From: an uncultured Eubacteriales bacterium
GTDB lineage: Bacteria; Bacillota; Clostridia; Oscillospirales; Oscillospiraceae
Direction of reading: 5' to 3'
Length of the DNA stretch: 64,000 bases
NCBI GenBank assembly: GCA_900544975.1
Contig: UQXI01000008.1
Location: 1 to 64,000, forward strand
A program made the translations under genes and the position numbers. Positions 1 through 7,693 of the stretch are shown piece after piece (within the stretch, counting starts at the first letter, position 1; each line of letters begins with the position of its first letter). Below the pieces are notes generated by a model, which was given only the letters and a program-made list of their open reading frames with translations, had not been told where the DNA came from and did not search any database.

Positions 1-53
1 CCCCTACCTACTGCTTAGAAGGCAGTTGCTCTATCCAGATGAGCTACTGGCGC
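1..53 (-). tRNA. tRNA-Arg (anticodon TCT), cut by window edge
   Basis: Read on the minus strand the sequence begins GCGCCAG-TA-GCTC, a normal acceptor stem and D-arm start, and has an anticodon arm CTGCC-TTCTAAG-CAG whose central triplet is TCT, giving arginine. The variable loop, T-arm and 3' end lie outside the window. It is followed (upstream on the same strand) by a glycine tRNA, so the two probably form one tRNA transcript. Confidence 0.85.
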
Positions 54-57
54 ATGT

Positions 58-131
58 TGGAGCGGGTGACGGGAATCGAACCCGCGTATCCAGCTTGGAA
101 GGCTGGTGTTCTGCCATTGAACTACACCCGC
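58..131 (-). tRNA. tRNA-Gly (anticodon TCC), CCA encoded
   Basis: The minus strand reads GCGGGTG at the 5' end and CACCCGC-T-CCA at the 3' end, a perfect 7-bp acceptor stem with an encoded CCA. The anticodon arm has TCC in the loop (CAGCC-TTCCAAG-CTGG context), decoding GGA/GGG glycine codons. The T-arm contains the canonical GGTTCGATTCC. It lies 4 bases from the arginine tRNA on the same strand. Confidence 0.93.
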
Positions 132-320
132 AAGCCGTGAACCATCAGCCTTCCAATCTTAGCATGTCAAACAGGCTATGTCAAGGGAAAATTTCGGTTT
201 TTTTCAATTTTTCGAAGATTTGACCAATACATCCCCCTGCTGGTACATTTTGCGCCGGTGTTTTTGACAGAGCATTCAAATGACAAAATGTGTCAGACAA
301 TTTCCACGCATCTTTCCTTC

Positions 321-436
321 CCGCCGTAGGGGCGGACCCATGTGTCCGCCCATGGTAGGCATTTCGAATTCGCCGAAAATGGATGGAAAACGTACAATGT
401 TTCCGCCGGGCGGACACATGGGTCCGCCCCTACGAT
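321..436. repeat. MITE-like inverted-repeat element, copy 1
   Basis: A left arm at about 324-352 (CGTAGGGGCGGACCCATGTG and following bases) is repeated as its reverse complement at about 408-436. Each arm is itself partly palindromic (GGGCGGAC...GTCCGCCC), so the element can fold as two hairpins or one long cruciform. The interior of about 55 bases encodes nothing visible. Related copies lie at 560-675 and 1867-2155. Confidence 0.75.
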
Positions 437-559
437 GATATTGCAACATAGTACATAGCCGGATCCTGCGGGGTTAACGTAAAATATTTCCAATTCCACG
501 CCAATACAGGGCATTCAAACAACAAAAAATGTCGGACAATTTCCACCCATCTTCCCCTC

Positions 560-675
560 CCGCCGTAGGGGCGGACCCATGTGTCCGCCCATGGTAGGCA
601 TTACGAATTTGCCCAAAATGAGGAGGGAACGCACGACGTTTCCGCTAGGCGGACACACAGGTCGGCTCCTACGGC
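560..675. repeat. MITE-like inverted-repeat element, copy 2
   Basis: The left arm at 562-591 is nearly identical to copy 1. The right arm at 650-675 has drifted (ACACAGGTCGGCTCCTACGG), which weakens the terminal inverted repeat. The flanks also match copy 1 at a spacing of about 239 bases, so this looks like a tandem duplication of element plus flank followed by divergence. Confidence 0.7.
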
Positions 676-822
676 GCGGTGCCACAAGTCTGGACGGCTA
701 AAAATCTGTCAGCACACCATTGGGGTGTGCAACTAATTGGACAAGACATCTTAGAACTTACAAAAATAATCTGGCAAAGTTATACTGCACTCATCGACGA
801 CTTTCGGCAAGGTGGTGGGGGC

Positions 823-1053
823 TTGGAGCGGTACGGCGTTATCAAAATCAAGTTGTCAGAGCTGATCAAAAAGAACGGTATGAGCAAAAACATGCTGAGT
901 CACCGCACGGAGATGCAGCGGACGCAGATCAATCGCTATTGCAGCAATGACATCACCCGCCTGGATGTAGACGTCCTGGCCAGGCTTTGTACGGTTCTGG
1001 ATTGTGAAATTGGCGAACTACTGGAATTCATCCCGCCACAGCAAGATTCCTGA
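823..1053 (+). CDS. Small Cro/C1-type helix-turn-helix regulator
   Basis: This 76-aa product would be a small DNA-binding repressor. The segment IKIKLSELIKKNGMSKNMLS followed by a QINRYC recognition helix and the LDVDVLARLCTVLDCEIGEL tail matches the single-domain XRE/YozG-like family in which a five-helix HTH makes up nearly the whole protein. The open frame extends to an ATG at 679, but the family similarity begins only near residue 52 of that longer version. A TTG at 823 preceded by the purine-rich AAGGTGGTGGGG gives a product of normal family length, so it is preferred. The gene stands alone between repeats and its targets are unknown; the hypothetical gene 46 bases downstream may be co-transcribed. 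Confidence 0.7.
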   Translation: MERYGVIKIKLSELIKKNGMSKNMLSHRTEMQRTQINRYCSNDITRLDVDVLARLCTVLDCEIGELLEFIPPQQDS

Positions 1054-1099
1054 ATCTCACAAGAGCACGGTTTGCATAAAACAGGAAGGTGGAACCTAT

Positions 1100-1771
1100 A
1101 TGCACATCGAAAACGAACTCAAAAAAATGACCTCCCGCATGTTTGGCGGTGGGCTCACAGACACCATTCTGGAAGCATACCGGCAAGAACAGGAGGAAAC
1201 CGGCTTTGGCGAGGAAGAGGCGGCATATCAGGCCGGGAAAGCGGCCTTGGCTGCCGGGTTGGGGCAGGCGGAGCAAGAAGATTGGAAGCAGGCGGAGGCG
1301 CTGTACACACAGTGTCTGGAGCTGATTCTCCGGTTTGGCTTTCCCCGTGGGGTCTACGGGGCTTTCCAGCAATGTTTTACAACGGAAGCGCCCCGGGATC
1401 TCTTTCACACACTGGTCGAACAAGAGATTCGCCCCAGTGGCGAGCCCTGGCGGAGCTTCAACCCGGAATTCAAGGAAAAGCAGAGCCGGGCGGACCATCT
1501 GCTGGAAGCTCTGCTGTCGCGGGCCCCGCTGGAACAGCGGCCCCATCTGGAGACCACGTACGACATCTGGCGGCAACGGCAATCTGAATTTTTCCGGTAC
1601 GCATTTTATCTGGGCTACCGCTATGGTCTATCCGTGGTGGAAACGGTCGCCCCAGTTGGGACCATTACCAGCATGGTAGATAAAATCCTCCTGACCGAAC
1701 ACCAATTGTCTTTCACATTCACATGCGCCGAACGGGAACGGGAGCAGCGTGCCATGGTCATAGAGAGGTAA
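1100..1771 (+). CDS. Hypothetical helical protein
   Basis: The 223-aa product is not recognised. It is rich in Glu, Gln and Ala and looks predominantly alpha-helical, with a tetratricopeptide-like stretch (AEQEDWKQAEALYTQCLELI) near residues 55-75. It has no signal peptide or membrane segment, so it should be cytoplasmic. The ATG at 1100 is chosen because GGAAGGTGGAA lies just upstream; the frame stays open further 5' but overlaps the HTH gene without a ribosome site. It may be transcribed with the HTH gene. The repeats on both sides suggest an accessory locus. No function is proposed. Confidence 0.6.
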   Translation: MHIENELKKMTSRMFGGGLTDTILEAYRQEQEETGFGEEEAAYQAGKAALAAGLGQAEQEDWKQAEALYTQCLELILRFGFPRGVYGAFQQCFTTEAPRDLFHTLVEQEIRPSGEPWRSFNPEFKEKQSRADHLLEALLSRAPLEQRPHLETTYDIWRQRQSEFFRYAFYLGYRYGLSVVETVAPVGTITSMVDKILLTEHQLSFTFTCAEREREQRAMVIER

Positions 1772-2292
1772 AAACTTGCCTATTCTGCGTTGAGGTGGAT
1801 CTGTGTATCCGCTTATTAAACACATGATACGTTCCCTTTCCTTTTTTGCAAATTTGTAGTGCCTACGGCGGGCGGACACATAGGTCCGCCCCTACGAGGA
1901 TATTGTAACGTGGTGCGCCACCAGATTCTGCGGTATTGATGTAGAATTTACCAGATTTTCATCCAAATATGCAGAAAAATGGGGCAAATCATTCTGTCCA
2001 ATTTCCACCCATCCTCACCATCTGCCGTAGGGGCGGACCTATGTGTCCGCCCATCGGAAACATCATGTGTTTCCACCCCATGTTCGGCGAATTCGTAGTG
2101 TCCGCATTGGATGGACACATGCATCCGCCCTTACGGCTCCATACCACAATTTGAAATAAGCAAAACCTGGTAGTCCTACGTCGGAATCTGCAGGGATTGG
2201 GGCGAATTTGTGTCGTTTTTCATGCGGCACGAATTCGCCCCTCTTTTGTGGCAGGTGCTTGGCAATGGCCAGGAATTTGCAGAAGCCTCATC
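1772..2292. other. Repeat-rich intergenic region
   Basis: No gene is supported here. The segment contains a third, rearranged copy of the palindromic arms (1867-1898, 2023-2053) and a degenerate arm near 2097-2136 (GGATGGACACATGCATCCGCCC). The promoter of the tdk operon begins immediately after it. Confidence 0.65.
1867..2053. repeat. Palindromic arms, rearranged copy 3
   Basis: A right-type arm (GGGCGGACACATAGGTCCGC, from about 1870) is followed by a left-type arm (CCGTAGGGGCGGACCTATGT, from about 2024), the reverse of the order in copies 1 and 2. Sequence between the arms resembles the spacer between copies 1 and 2 (for example GAGGATATTGTAAC against GATGATATTGCAAC). The same tandem unit is therefore present with different end points. 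Confidence 0.65.
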
Positions 2293-2321
2293 TTGCAAGA
2301 CGGGGCGGTTTCCGATATAAT
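2293..2321 (+). promoter_or_regulatory. Sigma-A promoter of the tdk-deo operon
   Basis: TTGCAA at 2293-2298 and a perfect TATAAT at 2316-2321 are separated by 17 bases. The start codon of tdk is 77 bases downstream of the -10 box, and no other promoter of this quality is seen before cdd ends. Confidence 0.75.
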
Positions 2322-2397
2322 GAGTACCAGAAAGATACCAGCTGGCGGGGCGTACCGTGCCGCAGACACCGAACCGACAGCTTTGGAGAGGAAAATT

Positions 2398-3018
2398 ATG
2401 GCAAAGCTTTACTTCAAATACGGGGCCATGGGCTCATCCAAAACAGCCCAGGCCCTGATTACCAAATACAATTACGAGGAAAATGAACTGAAGGTCTGGC
2501 TCATCAAGCCCAGCGCCGACGTGCGGGACGGCGAGGGTATTTTGCGCAGCCGCATCGGCCTGGAGGCCAGTGTGGAAATCATGGCCCCCTCGGATGACAT
2601 ATATGCCCGCTTTCGGGACCAGCAGAGGGGACACTGCGACGTCATCATTGTAGACGAGTGCCAGTTCCTGGAGCCGGAGCAGGTGGATCAGCTGCGGGCC
2701 ATTGTGGACGATTTCAATCTGCCGGTGATATGCTTCGGCCTGCGGACCGATTTTCTGTGCCATCTCTTTGCCGGCAGCCGCCGTTTGATGGAGGTGGCCG
2801 ACTCCATCCTGGAGATTAAAACCATCTGCGACTGCGGGGCCAAGGCCACGGTCAACGCCCGGGTGGACGGCACGGGCTACATCGTCACCCAGGGCCAGCA
2901 GCTGCTCCTGGGGGGCAACGACAGCTACATCGCCATGTGCCACAAGTGCTGGATTCGCGGCATTCGGGAGCACCGAAAAATCAAGCTCCACGGCGTCGGC
3001 GAACCGATTGACTCCTAA
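2398..3018 (+). CDS. tdk: Thymidine kinase
   Basis: This 206-aa enzyme phosphorylates thymidine (and deoxyuridine) with ATP, the first step of deoxynucleoside salvage in the cytoplasm. The P-loop GAMGSSKT lies near residue 9, the Walker B/catalytic region DVIIVDECQFL near residue 82, and the lasso-domain zinc ligands appear as the CDC and CHKC cysteine motifs in the C-terminal part. Length and order match bacterial type II thymidine kinases. The ATG at 2398 is preceded by GGAGAGGAAAA. It is the first gene of a salvage operon with deoC, deoD, deoB and cdd and sits 23 bases before deoC. The P-loop (GAMGSSKT rather than GPMFSGKT) is a variant seen in some Clostridia. Confidence 0.92.
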   Translation: MAKLYFKYGAMGSSKTAQALITKYNYEENELKVWLIKPSADVRDGEGILRSRIGLEASVEIMAPSDDIYARFRDQQRGHCDVIIVDECQFLEPEQVDQLRAIVDDFNLPVICFGLRTDFLCHLFAGSRRLMEVADSILEIKTICDCGAKATVNARVDGTGYIVTQGQQLLLGGNDSYIAMCHKCWIRGIREHRKIKLHGVGEPIDS

Positions 3019-3041
3019 ATTTTCAGAAACGAGGTTGTCTT

Positions 3042-3698
3042 ATGAACTTACAAGAAATTCTCTCCAAATGTGATCACACCCTCCTGGCCCAGACGGCCAC
3101 CTGGGCCGAGATCCAGGCCATCTGCGACGACGGTATGCGCTATCAGACGGCGTCGGTGTGCATCCCCGCCTCCTATGTCCGGCAGGCAAAGGCATATGTG
3201 GGCGACCGGCTGGCCATCTGCACCGTCATCGGCTTCCCCAACGGCTACGACACCACCGCCGCCAAGTGCTTTATGGCAACCGACGCTGTGGAATGCGGCG
3301 CGGACGAGGTGGACATGGTCATCAACCTAGGCTGGGTCAAAGACCGCCGGTATGATCTGGTGGAGGAGGAAATCCGGCAGATTCATGCCGCCTGCAAGGG
3401 GAAACTCCTGAAGGTGATCATTGAGACGTGCCTGCTCACCGACGAGGAGAAGGTGGAGCTGTGCCACGTGGTGACCCGGTCCGGCGCGGAATATATCAAG
3501 ACCTCCACCGGCTTTTCCAAAGCCGGAGCCACCTTCCACGACGTGGAGCTGTTCGCCCAACACGTAGGCCCCCATGTGAAAATCAAGGCGGCCGGGGGCA
3601 TCTCCAGCCTGGAAGACGCAGAGAAATTCATTCAACTGGGCGCCTCCCGCCTGGGGACGTCCCGGATTGTAAAGCTGGCCAAGGCCATGGAGGCCTGA
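3042..3698 (+). CDS. deoC: Deoxyribose-phosphate aldolase
   Basis: The 218-aa product cleaves 2-deoxyribose-5-phosphate to acetaldehyde and glyceraldehyde-3-phosphate, feeding salvaged deoxyribose into glycolysis. It has the TIM-barrel signatures of the DeoC family: CDHTLL near the start, VIGFPNG, the Asp-rich GADEVDMVINLG, the KVIIETCLL strand, the Schiff-base lysine region EYIKTSTGFSKAGAT and the phosphate-binding IKAAGGI. Full length for the family. It follows tdk closely and precedes deoD, whose product supplies deoxyribose-1-phosphate that DeoB converts to the aldolase substrate. Confidence 0.96.
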   Translation: MNLQEILSKCDHTLLAQTATWAEIQAICDDGMRYQTASVCIPASYVRQAKAYVGDRLAICTVIGFPNGYDTTAAKCFMATDAVECGADEVDMVINLGWVKDRRYDLVEEEIRQIHAACKGKLLKVIIETCLLTDEEKVELCHVVTRSGAEYIKTSTGFSKAGATFHDVELFAQHVGPHVKIKAAGGISSLEDAEKFIQLGASRLGTSRIVKLAKAMEA

Positions 3699-3732
3699 AC
3701 ACATCAACCCCAAATGGAAAGGAGCAACTACC

Positions 3733-4473
3733 ATGAACTATCCCACCCCCCACATCAACGCCAAACCCGGCGACTTTGGCAAGACCGTCCTCATGCCCGG
3801 CGATCCCCTGCGGGCCAAGTTCATTGCGGAAACCTTCCTGGAAGATCCCGTCCTGGTAAATAACGTCCGGGGCGTCCAGGGCTATACCGGCGCCTATCGG
3901 GGCGTCAAGGTCTCCGTTATGGCTTCCGGCATGGGAATGCCCTCCATCGGCATATACTCCCACGAGCTCTACAACATCTTTGGCGTGGAAAACATTCTCC
4001 GTGTCGGCTCCGCAGGCGCCTTGCAGGAGAATGTGGGGCTGTATGACCTGGTTTTCGGCCAGGGCGCCTGCACCGACTCCAACTGGGCCTCCCAGTTCCA
4101 TCTGGCCGGGACCTTCGCCCCCATTGGCTCCTTTGCCCTCCTGACCCATGCGGTGGAGGCGGCCCGGGAGCTGGGATGCCGGTACCATGTAGGCAACATC
4201 CTGTCCTCCGACGCCTTCTACGGCGACCATGAGGCGGTGCCCCAGGGGCTGGACTCCAATTACGGCTGGAAGAAGATGGGCATCCTGGCCATTGAAATGG
4301 AGGCCGCCGCCCTGTATATGAATGCCGCCCGGTACGGCAAGCGGGCCCTGTGCATCTGCACCGTCTCCGACCACCTCCTTACCGGCGAAGAAACCACCTC
4401 CGAAGAGCGCCAGAACGCCTTTACCGACATGATGAAGGTAGCGCTGGAAGTGGCAGTGAAGATGGAGCAATAA
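3733..4473 (+). CDS. deoD: Purine nucleoside phosphorylase, DeoD type
   Basis: A 246-aa hexameric-type phosphorylase that splits purine (deoxy)nucleosides with phosphate into a base and (deoxy)ribose-1-phosphate. The family hallmarks are present: the HINAKPGDFGKTVLMPGDP start, GMGMPSIGIYSHEL in the nucleoside-binding region, the IEMEAAALY motif that contacts the ribose, and SDHLLTGE with the catalytic Asp near residue 203. GGAAAGGAG lies before the ATG. Its product feeds DeoB and DeoC, encoded on either side, and its substrates would be supplied by the BMP/ABC transporter downstream. Confidence 0.96.
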   Translation: MNYPTPHINAKPGDFGKTVLMPGDPLRAKFIAETFLEDPVLVNNVRGVQGYTGAYRGVKVSVMASGMGMPSIGIYSHELYNIFGVENILRVGSAGALQENVGLYDLVFGQGACTDSNWASQFHLAGTFAPIGSFALLTHAVEAARELGCRYHVGNILSSDAFYGDHEAVPQGLDSNYGWKKMGILAIEMEAAALYMNAARYGKRALCICTVSDHLLTGEETTSEERQNAFTDMMKVALEVAVKMEQ

Positions 4474-4537
4474 ACAGACGCCTGTGCCTCCCCGTACAAT
4501 TCCACCGGAGGCATGGGACATCATGGAGGTGACCACT

Positions 4538-5734
4538 GTGAAACGGATTTTTTTGATTGTGCTGGACTCCTGCGGCGCTGGGGCGATGCCGGACGCGGCA
4601 CAGTTTGGGGACGTGGGGGTGCATACCCTGCGGTCCTGTGCCAAGTCTCAAGCTCTGCAGATCCCCAATCTGCGAAAGGCCGGATTGGGGAACATCCAGG
4701 GCCTGTCCTTCCTGGGGCAGGAGCCAAACCCCACCGGGGCGGTGGCCCGGCTGGCAGAAGCCTCCATGGGTAAGGACACCACCATCGGCCACTGGGAAAT
4801 TGCAGGCGTGGTGTCGCCGGAGCCCCTGCCCACCTATCCCCATGGCTTCCCCCGGGAGGTGTTGGAGGCCTTCGAGGCCGCTACCGGCCGGGGCGTTCTG
4901 TGCAATCTGCCCTACTCCGGCACCGAGGTCATCCGGGATTATGGCGCGGAGCAACTGAAAACCGGCAAGTGGATTGTGTACACCTCTGCCGACTCCGTGT
5001 TTCAGATTGCGGCTCATGAGGACCTCATTCCCCTGGAGGAGCTCTATGACGCCTGCCGCAAAGCCCGGGAAATTCTCCGGGGCAAGCACGGTGTGGGGCG
5101 GGTCATCGCCCGGCCCTATGTGGGCTCGCCGGAGGCGGGCTTCACCCGGACGGCCAACCGTCATGATTTCTCCCTGGAGCCCCCCAGAGATACCCTCTTG
5201 GATGTGCTGAAAGCCGCCGGACGGGACTCCATCGCCGTGGGTAAAATTGATGACATCTTTGCCCACCGGGGCGCCACGGAGCAGGTCTACACTCAGGGCA
5301 ACACCGACGGGCTGGCCAAAACCCTGGCCTATGGGGACCGGGACTTCCACGGCCTGTGCTTTGTGAACCTGGTGGATTTCGACATGCTCTATGGCCATCG
5401 GCGGGATGTGGACGGTTATGCTAGGGCCTTGACGGAGTTCGACGCCTGGCTTCCCGGCTTCCTCCAGAAGCTGGGGCCAGAGGACCTGGTGATGATCACG
5501 GCCGATCACGGCTGCGACCCGGCCTATACGGCCACCACGGACCACACCCGGGAGTATGTGCCCCTGGTGGTCCTGGGGCCCCGGGTGAAGCCTGTGAATT
5601 TGGGTACCAGATCCAGCTTTGCCGACATCGCCGCCACCGTGGCGGAGCTGCTGGAGGCGCCTCTGGAGACGCCGGGGCGGAGCTTTGCCTCAGCGCTATG
5701 GTCCACAGAATTCGACGGGAGGGAACCATTTTGA
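4538..5734 (+). CDS. deoB: Phosphopentomutase
   Basis: The 398-aa enzyme moves phosphate between C1 and C5 of ribose or deoxyribose, linking DeoD to DeoC. It belongs to the alkaline-phosphatase superfamily: the metal-binding IVLDSCGAGAMPDA stands at the N-terminus, the catalytic Thr in MGKDTTIGHWE near residue 86, and later metal ligands are in LVDFDMLYGHRRD and ITADHGCDP followed by TDHTREYVPL. The GTG at 4538 is favoured because GGAGGTGA lies six bases before it and the product then begins VKRIFLIVLDS as in the family; ATGs at 4484 and 4523 are less well placed. The last codons overlap the cdd start. Confidence 0.95.
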   Translation: MKRIFLIVLDSCGAGAMPDAAQFGDVGVHTLRSCAKSQALQIPNLRKAGLGNIQGLSFLGQEPNPTGAVARLAEASMGKDTTIGHWEIAGVVSPEPLPTYPHGFPREVLEAFEAATGRGVLCNLPYSGTEVIRDYGAEQLKTGKWIVYTSADSVFQIAAHEDLIPLEELYDACRKAREILRGKHGVGRVIARPYVGSPEAGFTRTANRHDFSLEPPRDTLLDVLKAAGRDSIAVGKIDDIFAHRGATEQVYTQGNTDGLAKTLAYGDRDFHGLCFVNLVDFDMLYGHRRDVDGYARALTEFDAWLPGFLQKLGPEDLVMITADHGCDPAYTATTDHTREYVPLVVLGPRVKPVNLGTRSSFADIAATVAELLEAPLETPGRSFASALWSTEFDGREPF

Positions 5735-6141
5735 AACCAGAGGAATTGCTGAAGCTGGCCGTGGAGGCCATGGACCACGCCTATGTGCCCTACTCGGGCT
5801 ATCGGGTGGGGGCGGCTCTGTTGTGCGCCGACGGAACGGTGTATCAGGGCTGCAACATCGAAAATGCCTCCTACACCCCCACCATCTGCGCCGAGCGCCA
5901 TGCGTTTTTTCAGGCGGTGTACCATGGGAAGCGGGAGTTTACTGCCATTGCGGTGGTGGGCGGCAAGGACGGCGTGATCACCGGCCTGTTCCCGCCCTGC
6001 GGCGTGTGCCGTCAGGTGATGCGGGAATTCTGCCGGGATGACTTCCGCATCTATCTGGGCGGCGTGGGTGAAACCTACGAGGTCCACACCCTGGCGGAGC
6101 TGCTGCCCTTCAGCTTCTCCGCCGAGCGGCATATGAAGTAA
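5731..6141 (+). CDS. cdd: Cytidine deaminase
   Basis: A 136-aa zinc enzyme that deaminates cytidine and deoxycytidine to uridine and deoxyuridine. It shows the catalytic CAERHAFF (a His-Ala-Glu variant: zinc ligand Cys, proton shuttle Glu) and the second zinc pair in PPCGVCRQ, with YVPYSGYRVGAAL upstream as usual for the homotetrameric short form. The start chosen is TTG at 5731, which overlaps the deoB stop as TTGA and has GGGAGGGA seven bases upstream; a longer frame from an ATG at 5698 would overlap deoB by 37 bases. It ends the deo operon. Confidence 0.93.
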   Translation: MKPEELLKLAVEAMDHAYVPYSGYRVGAALLCADGTVYQGCNIENASYTPTICAERHAFFQAVYHGKREFTAIAVVGGKDGVITGLFPPCGVCRQVMREFCRDDFRIYLGGVGETYEVHTLAELLPFSFSAERHMK

Positions 6142-6202
6142 CAGAAAACCGCTTCACCTGCCCGGGGAACCTTGTGATTCCCTACAAATATGAAAAAACT
6201 GG

Positions 6203-6231
6203 TTGCTTTTTATGAAAATCTGTGTTAAATA
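6203..6231 (+). promoter_or_regulatory. Possible promoter of the BMP lipoprotein gene
   Basis: TTGCTT at 6203-6208 and TAAATA at 6226-6231 are spaced by 17 bases in an AT-rich patch between cdd and the lipoprotein gene. The -10 match is imperfect, so this is tentative. A short GTATGT/ACATAC inverted repeat (about 6243-6296) lies in the leader. Confidence 0.35.
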
Positions 6232-6302
6232 ATAAGATGCGGTATGTGCGGATGCACGCCGCAGAGCGTCTCAATGCCATACATACTTTGGAGGTTAGAA
6301 AC

Positions 6303-7484
6303 ATGAAAAAGATCCTTGCACTGCTGCTGACAGTGGCAATGGTCGCCTGCCTGTTTGCTGGTTGCCAGAGCAGCGAACCGAAGACAAGCGACCCCGCTAC
6401 GGAGCCCTCAACCGACAATTCCAACACCGATCCCGCTACCGATCCTGCAACCACTCCCGACAACGACGACAACACCTCTCCCGACGTCAACGGGGCCAAG
6501 AAGGTTGCCTTCGTGACCGACGTGGGCAACATCGACGACCACTCCTTCAACCAGTACTCCTACGAAGGCGTGACCAAGTTCTGCAGCAACGCCGGCCTGG
6601 AGTGCAGCTACTACAAGCCCGTGGGCGACACCGATCAGGACCGCATTGACGCCATCAACCAGGCCGTGAAAGACGGCTACGGCGTGGTGGTCATGGCCGG
6701 CTATCTGTTTGGACCCGCCTGCTACAGCGTGGCGACCCAGCATCCCGAGGTCCTGTTCCTGGCTCTGGACGTGACCGAGGGCGACCTGAAGTCCGACACC
6801 GTCCCCTCCAACATCGCCCTCATCTGCTACCAGGAAGAGCAGGCCGGTTACCTGGCCGGTTATGCCGCAGTGCAGGAAGGCTACAAGGAGCTGGGCTTCC
6901 TGGGCGGCATTGACGTGCCCGCCGTTGTCCGGTATGGCTATGGCTTCATCATGGGCGCTGACAAGGCTGCTCAGGAGCTGAACCTGACCGACGTCAACAT
7001 CAAGTACTGGTACTCCGGTTCCTTCCAGCCCAACGATGACATCGCCACCAAGATGGACAACTGGTACGTGGGCGGCACCGAGGTGGTCTTCGCCTGCGGC
7101 GGCGGCATCTACCTGTCCTGCCAGTCTGCTGCGGAAGCCAACGACGGCAAGATGATCGGCGTGGACGTGGATCAGTCCAATGTCTCCGACCGGATCATCA
7201 CCTCCGCTATGAAGGCTCTGTCCAACTCCGTCGTGAAGGCTCTGACCGACGCCTCCGCCAACGGCTGGACCTGGCCCCAGAACTATGCCGGCGTTTGCCA
7301 GTATCTGGGCGCTGCCGACAATTGCGTGGGTCTGCCCATGGAGACCTCTCAGTTCACCACCTTCACCCAGGAGCAGTACGACGCCCTGTTCAATGCCATG
7401 GCCGACGGCTCCCTGGTTGTGGACAACAACAGCAACCCCGATGTGAAGCCTGTCACCACCAACGTGACCGTGGACTTCCAGTAA
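6303..7484 (+). CDS. BMP-family nucleoside-binding lipoprotein
   Basis: The 393-aa product is the extracellular substrate-binding component of an ABC importer, probably for nucleosides. A lipoprotein signal peptide ends in the lipobox LFAGC (Cys near residue 20), followed by an acidic Thr/Pro/Asp-rich tether of about 40 residues. The mature domain begins KKVAFVTDVGNIDDHSFNQ, typical of the BmpA/TmpC/Med group of periplasmic-binding folds, and retains the GVGVV-type strand and EEQAGYLAGYAA hinge region. The ATG at 6303 has GGAGG upstream. A strong terminator follows, and the transporter genes have their own promoter, so binding protein and transporter can be expressed at different levels. Neighbouring deo genes support nucleosides as the ligand; this is inference. 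Confidence 0.92.
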   Translation: MKKILALLLTVAMVACLFAGCQSSEPKTSDPATEPSTDNSNTDPATDPATTPDNDDNTSPDVNGAKKVAFVTDVGNIDDHSFNQYSYEGVTKFCSNAGLECSYYKPVGDTDQDRIDAINQAVKDGYGVVVMAGYLFGPACYSVATQHPEVLFLALDVTEGDLKSDTVPSNIALICYQEEQAGYLAGYAAVQEGYKELGFLGGIDVPAVVRYGYGFIMGADKAAQELNLTDVNIKYWYSGSFQPNDDIATKMDNWYVGGTEVVFACGGGIYLSCQSAAEANDGKMIGVDVDQSNVSDRIITSAMKALSNSVVKALTDASANGWTWPQNYAGVCQYLGAADNCVGLPMETSQFTTFTQEQYDALFNAMADGSLVVDNNSNPDVKPVTTNVTVDFQ

Positions 7485-7501
7485 TATCCCCTGCTTACCT
7501 C

Positions 7502-7530
7502 AACATGCCGCCCTCTGGGCGGCATGTTTT
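7502..7530 (+). terminator. Intrinsic terminator after BMP gene
   Basis: A perfect 12-bp stem (AACATGCCGCCC / GGGCGGCATGTT) with a three-base loop ends in a run of T, 17 bases after the lipoprotein stop codon. Confidence 0.88.
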
Positions 7531-7564
7531 GTTGTGGGCGCCCTGGAATTTTCTTGATTCCCGG

Positions 7565-7592
7565 TTGACAATTGCACAGGATTTCGTATAAT
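7565..7592 (+). promoter_or_regulatory. Consensus promoter of ABC transporter operon
   Basis: TTGACA at 7565-7570 and TATAAT at 7587-7592 match the sigma-A consensus at all twelve positions with a 16-base spacer. Transcription should begin near 7599, just before a terminator-like hairpin. Confidence 0.85.
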
Positions 7593-7606
7593 GAACACAC
7601 AGGATT

Positions 7607-7657
7607 GACCCCGCCGCGCCTTCCTCTCAGGGCGTATCATGGCGGGGTTGCTTTTTT
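7607..7657 (+). terminator. Leader hairpin with U-run (possible attenuator)
   Basis: Directly after the predicted start of transcription, ACCCCGCC (about 7608-7615) can pair with GGCGGGGT (7641-7648), followed by TTTTTT at 7652-7657. This is an intrinsic-terminator shape placed between a consensus promoter and the ABC gene at 7694, which suggests premature termination control. No known riboswitch aptamer fits in the roughly 50-base leader; protein-dependent or translation-coupled control, or simple insulation, are alternatives. Confidence 0.55.
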
Positions 7658-7693
7658 AGAGAGAATCTGAGACGGAAACGGAAGGTGGTTTGT

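Larger units (their letters stand above)
132..822. other. Gene-poor repeat zone
   Basis: No convincing gene is seen between the tRNAs and the HTH gene. The stretch is dominated by two tandem copies of a unit with a period of about 239 bases (unit starts near 272 and 511), each carrying paired palindromic arms that are listed separately. Short open frames here do not have a ribosome site, codon bias or recognisable protein. Confidence 0.7.

Noticed and set aside
679..822. Upstream extension of the HTH gene to the ATG at 679
   Set aside because: The extra 48 residues do not resemble the HTH family and begin within the palindromic repeat; the TTG at 823 has a better ribosome site.
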